64,000 nt of DNA from Actinomycetes bacterium (GCA_021850325.1 JAJZMF010000004.1:157470-221469); one strand, 5' to 3'. Numbered from the stretch's first letter, positions 9,110 through 18,285 are shown. Notes: a model not told the origin generated them from the sequence alone. Made by a program: numbers and translations.

Positions 9110-9993
9110 GCGGGCACGACCTGGACCGGGCGGCCTGGCAGGAGGTCGTCTCCCGCGCCGTGGCCGAGGACATGCCCGGAGGTGACCCGACCGGGGCCGC
9201 CGTAGGGAGCCGGCCCGCCCGGGCGAGCCTGGTCGCCCGGGACGCGGGGACGGTCTGCGGGCTGGCCGGGGCCCAGGAGGTCCTGGACCAGGTGGCTTCC
9301 CGCCTGGGCACGGGCCGGGCACGGGCCGGCCTGTCCTGTGCCGATGGTGACCGGGTGCTCCCGGGCCAGGTCCTGGCCGTGCTGTCGGGGCCGGCGGACA
9401 CCCTGCTCGCGGCCGAGAGGACGCTGCTCAACCTGGTCACCCACCTTTCGGGGGTGGCGACCGCCACTGCGGCCCTGGTGGCCGAGGTGGAGGGCACCGG
9501 TGCGACCGTGCGCGACACGCGCAAGACCCTGCCCGGCCTGAGGGCGTTGGAGAAGTACGCGGTGCGCTGCGGTGGCGGCAGGAACCACCGGATGAGCCTT
9601 TCCGACGCCGTCCTGGTCAAGGACAACCACGTGGCGGCCCTGGGCGGGGTGCGCCCGGCGGTGGCCGCCGCCCGCTCGCTCGCCGCGACCTGGCCGGACG
9701 GCCCCCTGTCGGTCGAGGTCGAGGTGGACGACCTGGCCGAGCTGGACGAGGCCCTGGGGGCCGGCGCGGACCTGGTACTGGTGGACAACATGCCCCTCGC
9801 TCAGGTCGCCGAGGCGGTACGCCGGGCCCGGGCGGCGGGTGCCCGGGTGGAGGCGTCGGGTGGCATCCGGCCCGGCCGGGCGGCGGAGGTGGCGGCGACG
9901 GGCGTCGACTTCATCGCCGTGGGCGCCATCACCCACTCCGCCCCCGCGTTGGACATCGGCTTGGACTGGGAGCTGGTCCAGCCGGTCGGCTGA
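9106..9993 (+). CDS. nadC: nicotinate-nucleotide pyrophosphorylase (carboxylating)
   Basis: A 295-aa quinolinate phosphoribosyltransferase that makes nicotinate mononucleotide from quinolinate and PRPP, the third step after NadB and NadA. The diagnostic RDTRKTLPGLR, KYAVRCGGGRNHR and VLVKDNHV blocks with substrate-binding Arg/Lys/His residues are intact, as is the C-terminal VEASGGI barrel strand. Its GTG start overlaps the nadB stop (GTGA), so translation is coupled. A small hairpin (GAGAG...CTCTC, about 9993-10009) follows and could end the operon. Confidence 0.95.
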   Translation: MSGHDLDRAAWQEVVSRAVAEDMPGGDPTGAAVGSRPARASLVARDAGTVCGLAGAQEVLDQVASRLGTGRARAGLSCADGDRVLPGQVLAVLSGPADTLLAAERTLLNLVTHLSGVATATAALVAEVEGTGATVRDTRKTLPGLRALEKYAVRCGGGRNHRMSLSDAVLVKDNHVAALGGVRPAVAAARSLAATWPDGPLSVEVEVDDLAELDEALGAGADLVLVDNMPLAQVAEAVRRARAAGARVEASGGIRPGRAAEVAATGVDFIAVGAITHSAPALDIGLDWELVQPVG

Positions 9994-10054
9994 GAGGGCG
10001 GCTGCTCTCCCATCAGCTACCGTGCTGAGCGGCTCGGTACCGAAGGGGGTCTTG

Positions 10055-11326
10055 TTGCGCTACAACGCGGGCGACACCGCATGGGTCCTGGTGAGCGCGG
10101 CCCTCGTGCTCTTCATGACGCCCGGGCTGGCTCTGTTCTACGGCGGCATGGTCCGGCGCAAGCACGTCCTGGCCATGCTGATGCAGAACTTCGTGGCCAT
10201 GGCCGTGGTCGGCCTGGCATGGGTGTGGCTCAGCTACAGCCTGGCCTTCGGCCCCGACGTGGGCGGAGGGCTCCTGGGCGACCTGCACTTCTTCGCCCTC
10301 TCCCACATCTCCCAGGCCGTCCCCGGCATGGCGCACCAGACGGTGCCCCAGGTCGCGTTCGTCGTGTTCCAGATGATGTTCGCCGTGATAACGGCCGCTC
10401 TGCTCACGGGTTCGGCGGCCGACCGCCTCAAGTTCGGGGCGTTCGTGGTGTTCGTGCTCGTCTGGAGCGTGGTCGTCTATGCGCCCATGGCCCACTGGGT
10501 GTTCTCCCCCGAGGGCTGGCTGGCCCGCCGCGGCGTGGAGGACTTCGCCGGTGGCACCGTGGTCGAGATCACCTCGGGTGTGAGCGGGGCCGCCCTGGCG
10601 CTGGCCTTGGGGCGGCGACGGGGCTGGCCGCACGAGCTGATGCGGCCCCACAACGTGCCCCTCACAGTCCTCGGCGCCGGCATCCTGTGGTTCGGGTGGT
10701 TCGGGTTCAATGCCGGTTCGGCTCTCTCGGCGGGGGGCGCGGGCAATGCCTTCGTCAACACGAACACGGCCACAGCTGCCGCCCTACTGGCCTGGGTGCT
10801 GGTGGAGAAGCTGCGCACCGGCAAGCCCACCACGCTCGGTGCCGCTTCCGGGGCGGTAGCGGGGGCGGTGGCCATCACGCCCGCCTGCGGCTTCGTCAAC
10901 ACGGTCGGCGCCACCGTGATCGGGTTGGTGGCAGGCGGCCTCTGTGCCCTGGCGGTCAGCCTCAAGTTCAAGCTGGGCGTGGACGACTCGCTCGACGTCC
11001 TGGCCGTCCACGGCGTCGGGGGTTTCGTGGGCACCCTCATGGTGGGCCTCTTCGGCACGGCCGCGGTGGGCGGGGCCAACGGCCTGTTCTACGGGGGAGG
11101 TGCGGGCCTCCTGGGCCACCAGGCGTTGGCCGTCGGGGTGGCTGTGGGGTGGGCGTTCCTGGCGACCTCCGCCGTGGCCTGGGGGGTCAGGGCGGTCATG
11201 GGCCTGAGGGTGAGCCCCGAGGCGGAGGTGGCCGGCCTCGACATCGCCCTGCACGAGGAGACGGCCTACGACTTCGAGGCGCTGGCTCCGGGTGGGTTCG
11301 GTAGTTCCATAGGCTCGCGCCACTGA
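10055..11326 (+). CDS. amt: ammonium transporter
   Basis: A 423-aa Amt/MEP/Rh channel with about eleven membrane helices; NAGDTAWVLVSAALVLFMT at the N-terminus, GLALFYGGMV, the VEITSGVSG segment, LWFGWFGFNAGSAL and the late DDSLDVLAVHGVGG are family signatures, including the pore histidines. It conducts ammonium/ammonia across the cytoplasmic membrane. TTG 10055 is chosen because AAGGGGG lies 5 nt upstream and the mature sequence begins there; TTG 10052 and GTG 10022 are alternatives. A TACCGT box at 10018-10023 may be its promoter. The PII gene follows after 35 bp, the standard amt-glnK pairing. Confidence 0.93.
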   Translation: MRYNAGDTAWVLVSAALVLFMTPGLALFYGGMVRRKHVLAMLMQNFVAMAVVGLAWVWLSYSLAFGPDVGGGLLGDLHFFALSHISQAVPGMAHQTVPQVAFVVFQMMFAVITAALLTGSAADRLKFGAFVVFVLVWSVVVYAPMAHWVFSPEGWLARRGVEDFAGGTVVEITSGVSGAALALALGRRRGWPHELMRPHNVPLTVLGAGILWFGWFGFNAGSALSAGGAGNAFVNTNTATAAALLAWVLVEKLRTGKPTTLGAASGAVAGAVAITPACGFVNTVGATVIGLVAGGLCALAVSLKFKLGVDDSLDVLAVHGVGGFVGTLMVGLFGTAAVGGANGLFYGGGAGLLGHQALAVGVAVGWAFLATSAVAWGVRAVMGLRVSPEAEVAGLDIALHEETAYDFEALAPGGFGSSIGSRH

Positions 11327-11349
11327 GCAGGCCCAGGGGCCGGTGATAG

Positions 11350-11700
<351 letters not shown>

Positions 11701-11711
11701 GCGGCTTTGCC

Positions 11712-11726
11712 CCGGCGGCCCGCCGG
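11712..11726. terminator. short inverted repeat between glnK and carboxylase gene
   Basis: CCGGCGG and CCGCCGG form a 7-bp inverted repeat with one central base in the 26-bp gap between the convergent stops at 11700 and 11727. It could terminate both transcripts. No U-tract. Confidence 0.4.
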
Positions 11727-13550
11727 TCAGGGCTCGATGACGACCAGGACGTCGCCGGTCCCCACCGAGCTGCCCGGGCCCACCCTGACCTCGGTCACGG
11801 TGCCGGCCAGGGGGGCGACGATGCTGTTCTCCATCTTCATGGCCTCCAGGACGCAGAGCGGCTGCGACGCCTCCACCGCCTGTCCCTCCTCAACCAGCAC
11901 CTTGACCACGGTCCCCTGCATGGGCGCCGCCACCTGCCCGCCGGCAACGGCCTGAACGGCACTGCCCGTGGCCACGGCCGCGTGGCCCGGCGGAGCGCCA
12001 CCCGGGCTGCTGAAGCCCGGCGGCAGCCACACTGCCACCTCGTAGCGCCTGCCTTGGAGCTCCACCTCGACGGTCTGCCTCGGCGGTTGGTGCTGTGCGC
12101 CTCCATGGCGCCCAGCGGCCGGGAACGGCGACAGGTCGAGGCCCGCCAGCCAGGTGGTGGAGTGGCGGGCGGAGGCGAAGTCGGGGTGCTCGAGCACCAT
12201 GAGCTGCACCGGCACGGTGGTGGCGACACCCTCCACTTCCAGCTCGGCCAGGGCGCGTGCCAGCCTGCTGCGGGCGGAGTCCCTGTCAGGGCCCCAGGCC
12301 ACCACCTTGGCCACGAGGTTGTCGTAGTACTGGCTGACGGTGTCGCCCACCTCATAGCCGGCGTCCGTTCGTACCCATGGCCCACCCGGGGCCCGCATGC
12401 GGGCCAGAGTGCCCGGCGTGGGCACGAACTTGCCGCCGGCGGGGTCTTCGGCGTTCACCCGGACCTCGATGGCGTGGCCTGTCAGGCGTACGTCGTCCTG
12501 GGTGAACGGCAGCCGTCCTCCGGCGGCCACCATCAACTGGAGGCACACCAGGTCGAGGCCGGTCACCATCTCGGTGACGGGGTGCTCGACCTGCAGCCGG
12601 GTGTTCATCTCCAGGAAGTAGAACTGGCCGTCCTGGTAGATCAGCTCGACCGTGCCTGCGTTCACGTAGCCGCAGGCGCGGGCCACCTTGACCGCCGCGG
12701 CGCCCATGGCCTCGGCGAGCCCATCGGGCAGCGAGGGGGCCGGTGCCTCTTCGACCAGCTTCTGGTGGCGCCGCTGGACGGTGCAGTCCCGGGTGCCGAG
12801 GTGGACCACATTGCCGTGGGCGTCGGCGAAGACCTGGACTTCGACGTGGCGGGGCCAGGGCAGGTACTTCTCCAGGTAGCACTCCGGCCGGCCGAAGGCG
12901 GCGACGGCCTCGCGCTGGGCAGAGGCCAGGGCCTCTGCCGCCTCCGAGGCTGAGCCGACCACCCGCATGCCCCGGCCACCTCCGCCGTACGCGGCCTTGA
13001 TGGCGACCGGCCAGCCGTAGCGGGAACCGAAGTCCTCGACCTCTTCGGGGCCGGCCAGTGGTTCCTCGGTGCCGGGCACGGGCGGGACGCCGGCGCCCAT
13101 GGCCGCCACCCGGCTGCTGATCTTGTCGCCCATGACCTTGATGGCCGGTGCCGGCGGCCCGACCCAGCACGCGCCTGCGGTCGTCACCTGCTCGGCGAAG
13201 TCGGCGTTCTCGGCCAGGAACCCGTAACCGGGGTGCACTGCGTCGGCTCCCGAACGTTCCAGCACCTCGAGCAGGCGGGGGACCGAGAGGTAGCTGTCGG
13301 CGGGCCTGGCTTCACCCAGGTAGTAGGCCTCGTCGGCAGCGCGCACGTGCATGGCGCCGCGGTCGGCGTCCGAGTAGACGGCCACCGATGTGATCCCCAG
13401 GTCACGGCAGGCCCGGGCCACCCGGACGGCGATCTCTCCCCGGTTCGCGATCAGTACCTTGCGCAGCTGCCGAGGGTGCCCTGGTGCCTGGGCCTCGGGC
13501 GCCCCGGCTCTGGGCTCTGGCGAAGGGGGCTGCTGGGAAGGTCCGGGCAC
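11727..13550 (-). CDS. acetyl/propionyl-CoA carboxylase alpha chain (biotin carboxylase + BCCP)
   Basis: A 607-aa AccA3-type protein. Residues about 35-480 are biotin carboxylase (LRKVLIANRGEIAVR, ATP-grasp loop GGGGRGM, catalytic EMNTRLQVEHPVTE); a linker follows; the last 75 residues are the biotin carboxyl carrier domain with the biotinylated lysine in EAMKMEN. It carboxylates its own biotin with bicarbonate and ATP for transfer to acyl-CoA by separate beta subunits, feeding fatty acid synthesis. No beta subunit is nearby. GTG 13550 is the last good start before the conserved IANRGE; it leaves 27 bp to the divergent biotin ligase start. Confidence 0.9.
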   Translation of the reverse strand: MPGPSQQPPSPEPRAGAPEAQAPGHPRQLRKVLIANRGEIAVRVARACRDLGITSVAVYSDADRGAMHVRAADEAYYLGEARPADSYLSVPRLLEVLERSGADAVHPGYGFLAENADFAEQVTTAGACWVGPPAPAIKVMGDKISSRVAAMGAGVPPVPGTEEPLAGPEEVEDFGSRYGWPVAIKAAYGGGGRGMRVVGSASEAAEALASAQREAVAAFGRPECYLEKYLPWPRHVEVQVFADAHGNVVHLGTRDCTVQRRHQKLVEEAPAPSLPDGLAEAMGAAAVKVARACGYVNAGTVELIYQDGQFYFLEMNTRLQVEHPVTEMVTGLDLVCLQLMVAAGGRLPFTQDDVRLTGHAIEVRVNAEDPAGGKFVPTPGTLARMRAPGGPWVRTDAGYEVGDTVSQYYDNLVAKVVAWGPDRDSARSRLARALAELEVEGVATTVPVQLMVLEHPDFASARHSTTWLAGLDLSPFPAAGRHGGAQHQPPRQTVEVELQGRRYEVAVWLPPGFSSPGGAPPGHAAVATGSAVQAVAGGQVAAPMQGTVVKVLVEEGQAVEASQPLCVLEAMKMENSIVAPLAGTVTEVRVGPGSSVGTGDVLVVIEP

Positions 13551-13577
13551 GCTTGGGAAGTCTGCCAGGCTTGTGGC

Positions 13578-14369
13578 GTGCCCGTCGACGCCCCGGTGCT
13601 GGGGAGCGCCCAACTTGCCCGTCTGTCGGGGTCCCGCCTGGGGCGCGTGCTGCAGTTCGGCGAGACCACCTCGACCAACACGGTGGCCGCCGAGATGGCC
13701 CGTGAGGGGGCCCCGGAGGGCCTGGTCGTGGTGGCTGACCACCAGAGCGCCGGGCGGGGCCGCCTCGACCGCCGCTGGGAGGCTCCCCCGGGCACCTCAC
13801 TGCTGGTGTCGGTGCTGCTGCGCCCTACCGAGAGCGGGCTGCCTGCGGCGCGCCGTTACCTGGCGGGGGCGGCCGTGTCGCTCGCCGTGGCCGAAGCGGC
13901 GGGAGGGGCTTCGGGGCGGCCGTTGCAGCTCAAGTGGCCCAACGACGTGGTCGCCCCCTGGGAGGCGCCCTGCGGGTGGGCCAAGGTGGCCGGCGTGCTG
14001 GCCGAGGCCGGCCCCGGCTGGTTGGTGGTGGGGGTGGGGGTGAACGTGGCCTGGGCCCCTCCCGGCCTCCCGGCCACCTGCCTGGAGGCCCTCGCAGGTC
14101 GCCCCGTGCCCAGGGGTGAGGTGCTGGTGGACCTCCTGCTGGCCCTGGACCGGCTGTACGGGCGCTGGGACGAGGTGGCCGGCCTCTACCGCCGCCGCTG
14201 TGCGAGCCTGGGCCGACGGGTGCTCGTGGAGCGCCCGGGGCACCCGTCGCTGGAGGCCACAGCGGTCGACGTGGACGACGAGGGTTGCCTCCAGGTGGCA
14301 CTGGACGACGGGACGCTCGAGCGTGTCTGCTCGGCAGACGTCACCCACGCCCGGTTGGCCCCGGGGTAG
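13578..14369 (+). CDS. birA: biotin-[acetyl-CoA-carboxylase] ligase
   Basis: A 263-aa biotin protein ligase that activates biotin as biotinyl-AMP and attaches it to the BCCP lysine of carboxylases. GRGRLDRRW is the conserved biotin/adenylate loop and LKWPNDV the second catalytic motif; the C-terminal SH3-like domain is present. There is no N-terminal helix-turn-helix, so it is a monofunctional ligase and not a bio repressor. It is divergent from a gene for one of its own substrates. The GTG start lacks a ribosome binding site; CAGGCT at 13566-13571 might act as a -10 box. Confidence 0.9.
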   Translation: MPVDAPVLGSAQLARLSGSRLGRVLQFGETTSTNTVAAEMAREGAPEGLVVVADHQSAGRGRLDRRWEAPPGTSLLVSVLLRPTESGLPAARRYLAGAAVSLAVAEAAGGASGRPLQLKWPNDVVAPWEAPCGWAKVAGVLAEAGPGWLVVGVGVNVAWAPPGLPATCLEALAGRPVPRGEVLVDLLLALDRLYGRWDEVAGLYRRRCASLGRRVLVERPGHPSLEATAVDVDDEGCLQVALDDGTLERVCSADVTHARLAPG

Positions 14370-14381
14370 CCTGCCTAGTCG

Positions 14382-15491
14382 ATGAAGGCACTGGTTCTTT
14401 CGGGGGGCGCCGGCACCCGCCTGCGGCCCATAACCCACACCCGGGCGAAGCAGCTGGTGCCGGTGGCCAACAAGCCCGTGCTGTTCTACGGCCTGGAGGC
14501 CATCGCCTCGGCGGGGATCAAGCAGGTGGGCGTGATCGTCGGGGACACGGCGGCGGAGATCCAGGCAGCCGTGGGCGACGGCTCGAGCTTCGGGCTCGAG
14601 GTGACCTACATCCGCCAGGAGGCACCTCTCGGCCTGGCCCACTGCGTGCTCATCGCCCGTGACTACCTCGGTGACGACGACTTCGTCATGTACCTGGGGG
14701 ACAACCTGCTCCAACAGGACCTGGCCAGCTTCGTTGCCCGCTTCGAGGCCCGCCGGGCACGGGCCACGGCCCCTCGCCTGGGCGAGGAGCTCCCCTTGAT
14801 GCCTTCGGCGCAGATCCTGCTCAAGCAGGTGGAGGACCCCCAGCGCTTCGGGGTGGCCGAGCTCGACCCGTCCGGCCGGGTGACCCGCCTGGTGGAGAAG
14901 CCCACCGTGCCCCCCTCGGACCTGGCGCTGGTGGGCGTGTACCTGTTCGACCCCCACATCCACGAGGCGGTGGCCTCCATCGCCCCTTCGGCGCGTGGCG
15001 AGCTCGAGGTCACCGACGCCATCCAGTGGCTCATCGACCACGGCCAGGTCGTGCACTCGGAGGTCCTGGACGGCTGGTGGATAGACATGGGCAAGCTCAC
15101 CCCCCTGCTGGAGGCGAACCGGCTGTTGCTGGAGGGCATCGAGCGCCGGGTGGACGGAGAGCTGGACGCCGAGAGCCGCCTGGAGGGCCGGGTGGTGGTG
15201 GAGGCGGGGGCCCGCCTGGTCCGCTCGGTGGTGCGGGGCCCGGCGGTCATCGGTACGGGCACCGAGCTGGTCGACAGCTTCGTCGGCCCCTTCAGCGCCA
15301 TAGGCCCGGGTTGCCTCATATCGCATTCCGAGATCGAGCACTCGGTGGTCATGGGCAGCTCGCGGGTGGTGCACGCCGGGCGCATCGAGGACTCGCTCCT
15401 CGGCTACGACGTCGAGGTCACCCGCAGTGCCCGGCGCCCACGTGCCACACGGCTCATGGTGGGGGACCACTGCCTGGTCGACCTCAGTTGA
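14382..15491 (+). CDS. rmlA: glucose-1-phosphate thymidylyltransferase, long form
   Basis: A 369-aa nucleotidyltransferase making dTDP-glucose from dTTP and glucose-1-phosphate, the first step to dTDP-rhamnose. The N-terminal signature LSGGAGTRLRP with PVANKPV, the metal-binding YLGDN and the sugar-site VEKP are intact. Residues beyond about 250 form a left-handed beta-helix, making this the long form, also used in deoxysugar pathways of actinomycetes. It begins an rmlA-rmlB-rmlD-wbbL run. The TAG of the birA stop is also the start of a TAGCCT box (14367-14372) nine bases before the ATG. Confidence 0.92.
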   Translation: MKALVLSGGAGTRLRPITHTRAKQLVPVANKPVLFYGLEAIASAGIKQVGVIVGDTAAEIQAAVGDGSSFGLEVTYIRQEAPLGLAHCVLIARDYLGDDDFVMYLGDNLLQQDLASFVARFEARRARATAPRLGEELPLMPSAQILLKQVEDPQRFGVAELDPSGRVTRLVEKPTVPPSDLALVGVYLFDPHIHEAVASIAPSARGELEVTDAIQWLIDHGQVVHSEVLDGWWIDMGKLTPLLEANRLLLEGIERRVDGELDAESRLEGRVVVEAGARLVRSVVRGPAVIGTGTELVDSFVGPFSAIGPGCLISHSEIEHSVVMGSSRVVHAGRIEDSLLGYDVEVTRSARRPRATRLMVGDHCLVDLS

Positions 15492-15522
15492 GCCTCCGGG
15501 CAGCCCGCTAGCCTTCCTGGCC

Positions 15523-16488
15523 ATGAAGGTCTTCGTGACCGGCGGGGCCGGTTTCATCGGGTCCAACTACGTGCGCCACCTGCTGGCGGGCAGTGACGAC
15601 CAGGTGACCGTCTACGACGCCCTGACCTATGCCGGCAACCTGTCCACCCTGGCCGATGTGGCCGAGGCCCACGCCGGCCGCTACCGCTTCGTGCACGCCA
15701 ACATATGCGACCTCCCGGCACTGGAGCAGGCCATGGCCGGTCACGATGCCGTGGTGCACTTCGCGGCCGAGAGCCACGTGGACCGCTCCATTGCCGGCCC
15801 TGAGGACTTCGCCATGACCAACTGTGTGGGCACCAACCTGGTGTGCCACGCGGCGCGGCGCCTCGGGGTGGGCCGGGTGCTCCACGTCTCGACCGACGAG
15901 GTCTACGGCTCCGTGGAGCAGGGGAGCTCCGCGGAGGACGACCCTCTCCGCCCGCGCTCGCCGTACTCGGCCTCCAAGGCAGGTTCGGACCTCATAGCGC
16001 TCAGCTATTTCACCACCTACGGCCTCCCTGTCACCGTGACCCGCTCGTCCAACAACTTCGGTCCCTGGCAGTACCCCGAGAAGCTCATACCCCTCGCGAC
16101 GACCAACCTGCTCGACGGCGGCCAGGTGCCCCTCTACGGTGACGGGCTCAACCAGCGCGACTGGCTCTACGTGCAGGACAACTGCGCCGCTCTGGACGCT
16201 GTCCTGCGCCGGGGCGCGCCCGGCGAGGTCTACAACGTCGGGGTCGGCTCCGAGGTGCCCAACCGGGACCTGGTGGAAAGGCTGCTGGCCCTGGCCGGCG
16301 TCGGTCCCGAGCGCATCGACTGGGTGGACGACCGCCCCGGTCACGACCGCCGTTACAGCGTTGACAGTTCCAAGGTGCGTGCCCTCGGCTGGGCCCCCAC
16401 CCGCCAGCTGGACGAAGCCCTGGAGGCCACCTTTGCCTGGTACCGGGACAACCGCTGGTGGTGGGAGCCGCTCAAGAAGGCCGCCTGA
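15523..16488 (+). CDS. rmlB: dTDP-glucose 4,6-dehydratase
   Basis: A 321-aa extended SDR converting dTDP-glucose to dTDP-4-keto-6-deoxyglucose. NAD motif GGAGFIGSNYVRHL, the AAESHVDRS segment, the STDEVYG strand and the catalytic SPYSASKA (YxxxK) are all present, as is NNFGPWQYPEKLIP for nucleotide-sugar binding. ATG 15523 is fixed by the NAD motif at residue 5 and by a TAGCCT box 8 nt upstream (15509-15514), suggesting a second, leaderless promoter inside the operon. It shares one base with rmlD (TGATG). Confidence 0.95.
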   Translation: MKVFVTGGAGFIGSNYVRHLLAGSDDQVTVYDALTYAGNLSTLADVAEAHAGRYRFVHANICDLPALEQAMAGHDAVVHFAAESHVDRSIAGPEDFAMTNCVGTNLVCHAARRLGVGRVLHVSTDEVYGSVEQGSSAEDDPLRPRSPYSASKAGSDLIALSYFTTYGLPVTVTRSSNNFGPWQYPEKLIPLATTNLLDGGQVPLYGDGLNQRDWLYVQDNCAALDAVLRRGAPGEVYNVGVGSEVPNRDLVERLLALAGVGPERIDWVDDRPGHDRRYSVDSSKVRALGWAPTRQLDEALEATFAWYRDNRWWWEPLKKAA

Positions 16489-17351
16489 TGCGCGTCCTGG
16501 TCACCGGGGCGCAGGGCCAGGTCGGGCGGGAACTGGCCGAGCTTCTGGCCGGGGAGGACCGCCACGACCTCCTGGCCCTCTCCCGAGCGGAGCTCGACAT
16601 CTCGGACCGGGAGAGAGTGCTCCAGGTCTGCGGTGAATGGGGCCCCGAGGTCATCTTCAACGCCGCCGCGTTCACCAAGGTCGACGCCTGCGAGGAACAG
16701 GCTGACATGGCCTGGGCAGTGAACGCCCTGGGGCCACGCAACCTGGCCGAGGGGGCGCGGCTGTGCTCGGCGCACCTGGTGCACGTCTCGACCGACTACG
16801 TCTTCGACGGGCGCTCGCAGCGGCCTTACACGGAATGGGACCAGACCGGGCCCCTGTCCGCGTACGGCCGCTCGAAGCTGGCCGGTGAACAGGAGGTGCA
16901 CCGGCTCCTCCCCGGTGCCACCGTGGTGCGTACCTCATGGGTGTGCGGCCGGTACGGCGCCAACATGGTCAAGACCGTGCTGCGCCTGGCGGAGGCGCCG
17001 GGGGAGCTGCGCTTCGTGGACGACCAGCACGGCTGCCCCACCTTCGCCGACGACCTGGCCGGGGCGCTGGTGCGCCTGGGGACGGCGCGGCAGCCCGGGC
17101 TGTTCCATGTCACCAACCAGGGCCCCACCACCTGGTTCGGTTTCGCCTGCGACGTGCTGGCAGCTGCCGGCCACAGCCCCGGACGGGTGGTGCCGGTGGC
17201 AACGGCCGACCTGGTGCCGGCCCGACCTGCTCCCAGGCCGGCCAACTCGGTCCTCGACAATGCCGCGCTCCGGCTCCTCGGCCAGCCGCTGCTGGCGGAC
17301 CACCGCACAGCGCTGGAGCGGACCGTGCGCTACCTCACGTCCGCTCCGTGA
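16488..17351 (+). CDS. rmlD: dTDP-4-dehydrorhamnose reductase
   Basis: A 287-aa SDR that performs the last step of dTDP-L-rhamnose synthesis. NADPH motif VTGAQGQVGREL, HVSTDYVFDG, the SAYGRSKLAGE catalytic YxxxK and the C-terminal RPANSVLDN (typically RPxxSxLD) identify RmlD. The start overlaps the rmlB stop by one base and the end overlaps the next gene as GTGA, so rmlB, rmlD and the glycosyltransferase are translationally coupled. The 3,5-epimerase rmlC is not in this operon but about 5.7 kb away on the other strand. Confidence 0.95.
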   Translation: MRVLVTGAQGQVGRELAELLAGEDRHDLLALSRAELDISDRERVLQVCGEWGPEVIFNAAAFTKVDACEEQADMAWAVNALGPRNLAEGARLCSAHLVHVSTDYVFDGRSQRPYTEWDQTGPLSAYGRSKLAGEQEVHRLLPGATVVRTSWVCGRYGANMVKTVLRLAEAPGELRFVDDQHGCPTFADDLAGALVRLGTARQPGLFHVTNQGPTTWFGFACDVLAAAGHSPGRVVPVATADLVPARPAPRPANSVLDNAALRLLGQPLLADHRTALERTVRYLTSAP

Positions 17352-18271
17352 GCCCGGCCGCCGGCGCCGAGGCGGGGCGTGTCGTGGCCGTGGTGGTCAA
17401 CTACAACACCCGGGAGCAGCTGCTCGGTTGCGTGGGCAGCCTGTTGGCCGACGGTGCCGAGCAGGTGGTCGTGGCGGACAACGGCTCGGCGGACGGCTCG
17501 GGTGAAGCCCTGGCGGAGCTCTACCCCCAGGCGCTTTGGCTGCCCACGGGCTCGAACCTGGGTTACGGGCGTGCCGCGAACCTGGGGGCGGCCCGCACCT
17601 CGGGGGAGTACCTGGTGGTCTGCAACCCTGACGTCGTGTTCCGCCCAGGGACGCTGGCCGCACTGAGGCGTCGCCTGGAGGGGTCGTCCCGCCTGGCCGT
17701 GGTCGGCCCCCGGATCGTGGACTCGGCCGGCGTCCTGTACCCCTCGGCCCGTCGGTTCCCCGACCTGGTGGAGGCACTGGGGCACGGCTTCCTGGGCCAG
17801 TTCTGGCCCGGCAACCCGTTCTCGCGTCGGTACCGCATGAGCGGCTGGGACCACGCCGGCTGGCGCGAGGTGGACTGGGTGTCGGGTGCGTGCTTCATGT
17901 CCAGGCGCCAGGCATGGAGCGAGGTGGGGGGCTTCGACCCCTCCTACTTCATGTACATGGAGGACGTCGACCTGTGCTGGCGCCTCCGCCGGGCCGGCTG
18001 GACGGTGGGCTACGAGCCCGAGGCCGAGGTGGTCCACGTCCAGGGTGTCTCGGCCGACCGCCACCCTTACCGGATGCTGGCCGCCCACCACGTCTCGATG
18101 TGGCGCTTCGCCTGGCGCACCACACGGGGCCCGAAGCGATGGGCACTGGCCGTGGTCGCCCCCGGCCTGGTGGCCCGTTTCGCCGTCACGGCGGCACGCA
18201 GGGCGGTCGGCGGCCGTGCCCCCCTGGCTCAGGCGCGGGGCCGGTCCACGGCGCCTCCTCCCGACAGGTAA
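17348..18271 (+). CDS. wbbL: GT2 rhamnosyltransferase, WbbL-like
   Basis: A 307-aa family 2 glycosyltransferase. The N-terminal VVAVVVNYNTREQL, the metal-binding CNPDVVF and the acceptor-side MYMEDVDLCWRLRRAGW are typical of bacterial rhamnosyltransferases; in mycobacteria WbbL puts L-rhamnose on GlcNAc-PP-decaprenol to start the arabinogalactan linker. Being coupled to rmlD strongly suggests dTDP-rhamnose as donor; the acceptor here is unknown. C-terminal residues 250-290 contain a hydrophobic, Arg-rich stretch that may bind the membrane. The start GTG overlaps the rmlD stop. Confidence 0.85.
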   Translation: MSPAAGAEAGRVVAVVVNYNTREQLLGCVGSLLADGAEQVVVADNGSADGSGEALAELYPQALWLPTGSNLGYGRAANLGAARTSGEYLVVCNPDVVFRPGTLAALRRRLEGSSRLAVVGPRIVDSAGVLYPSARRFPDLVEALGHGFLGQFWPGNPFSRRYRMSGWDHAGWREVDWVSGACFMSRRQAWSEVGGFDPSYFMYMEDVDLCWRLRRAGWTVGYEPEAEVVHVQGVSADRHPYRMLAAHHVSMWRFAWRTTRGPKRWALAVVAPGLVARFAVTAARRAVGGRAPLAQARGRSTAPPPDR

Positions 18272-18277
18272 CCTGTC
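18263..18277. promoter_or_regulatory. perfect palindrome before the repeat-tail membrane protein gene
   Basis: GACAGGTAACCTGTC is a perfect 7-1-7 inverted repeat that includes the TAA stop of the glycosyltransferase (18269-18271) and ends 8 nt before the next ATG. It also contains TAACCT (18269-18274), which fits a -10 box. It may be an operator over a promoter for the following gene. Confidence 0.45.
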
Positions 18278-18285
18278 AGGTCGTT

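Noticed and set aside
7274..9322. 682-codon open frame on the minus strand opposite nadB and nadC
   Set aside because: Composition is Gly/His/Arg-rich with no motifs; both plus-strand genes are unambiguous.
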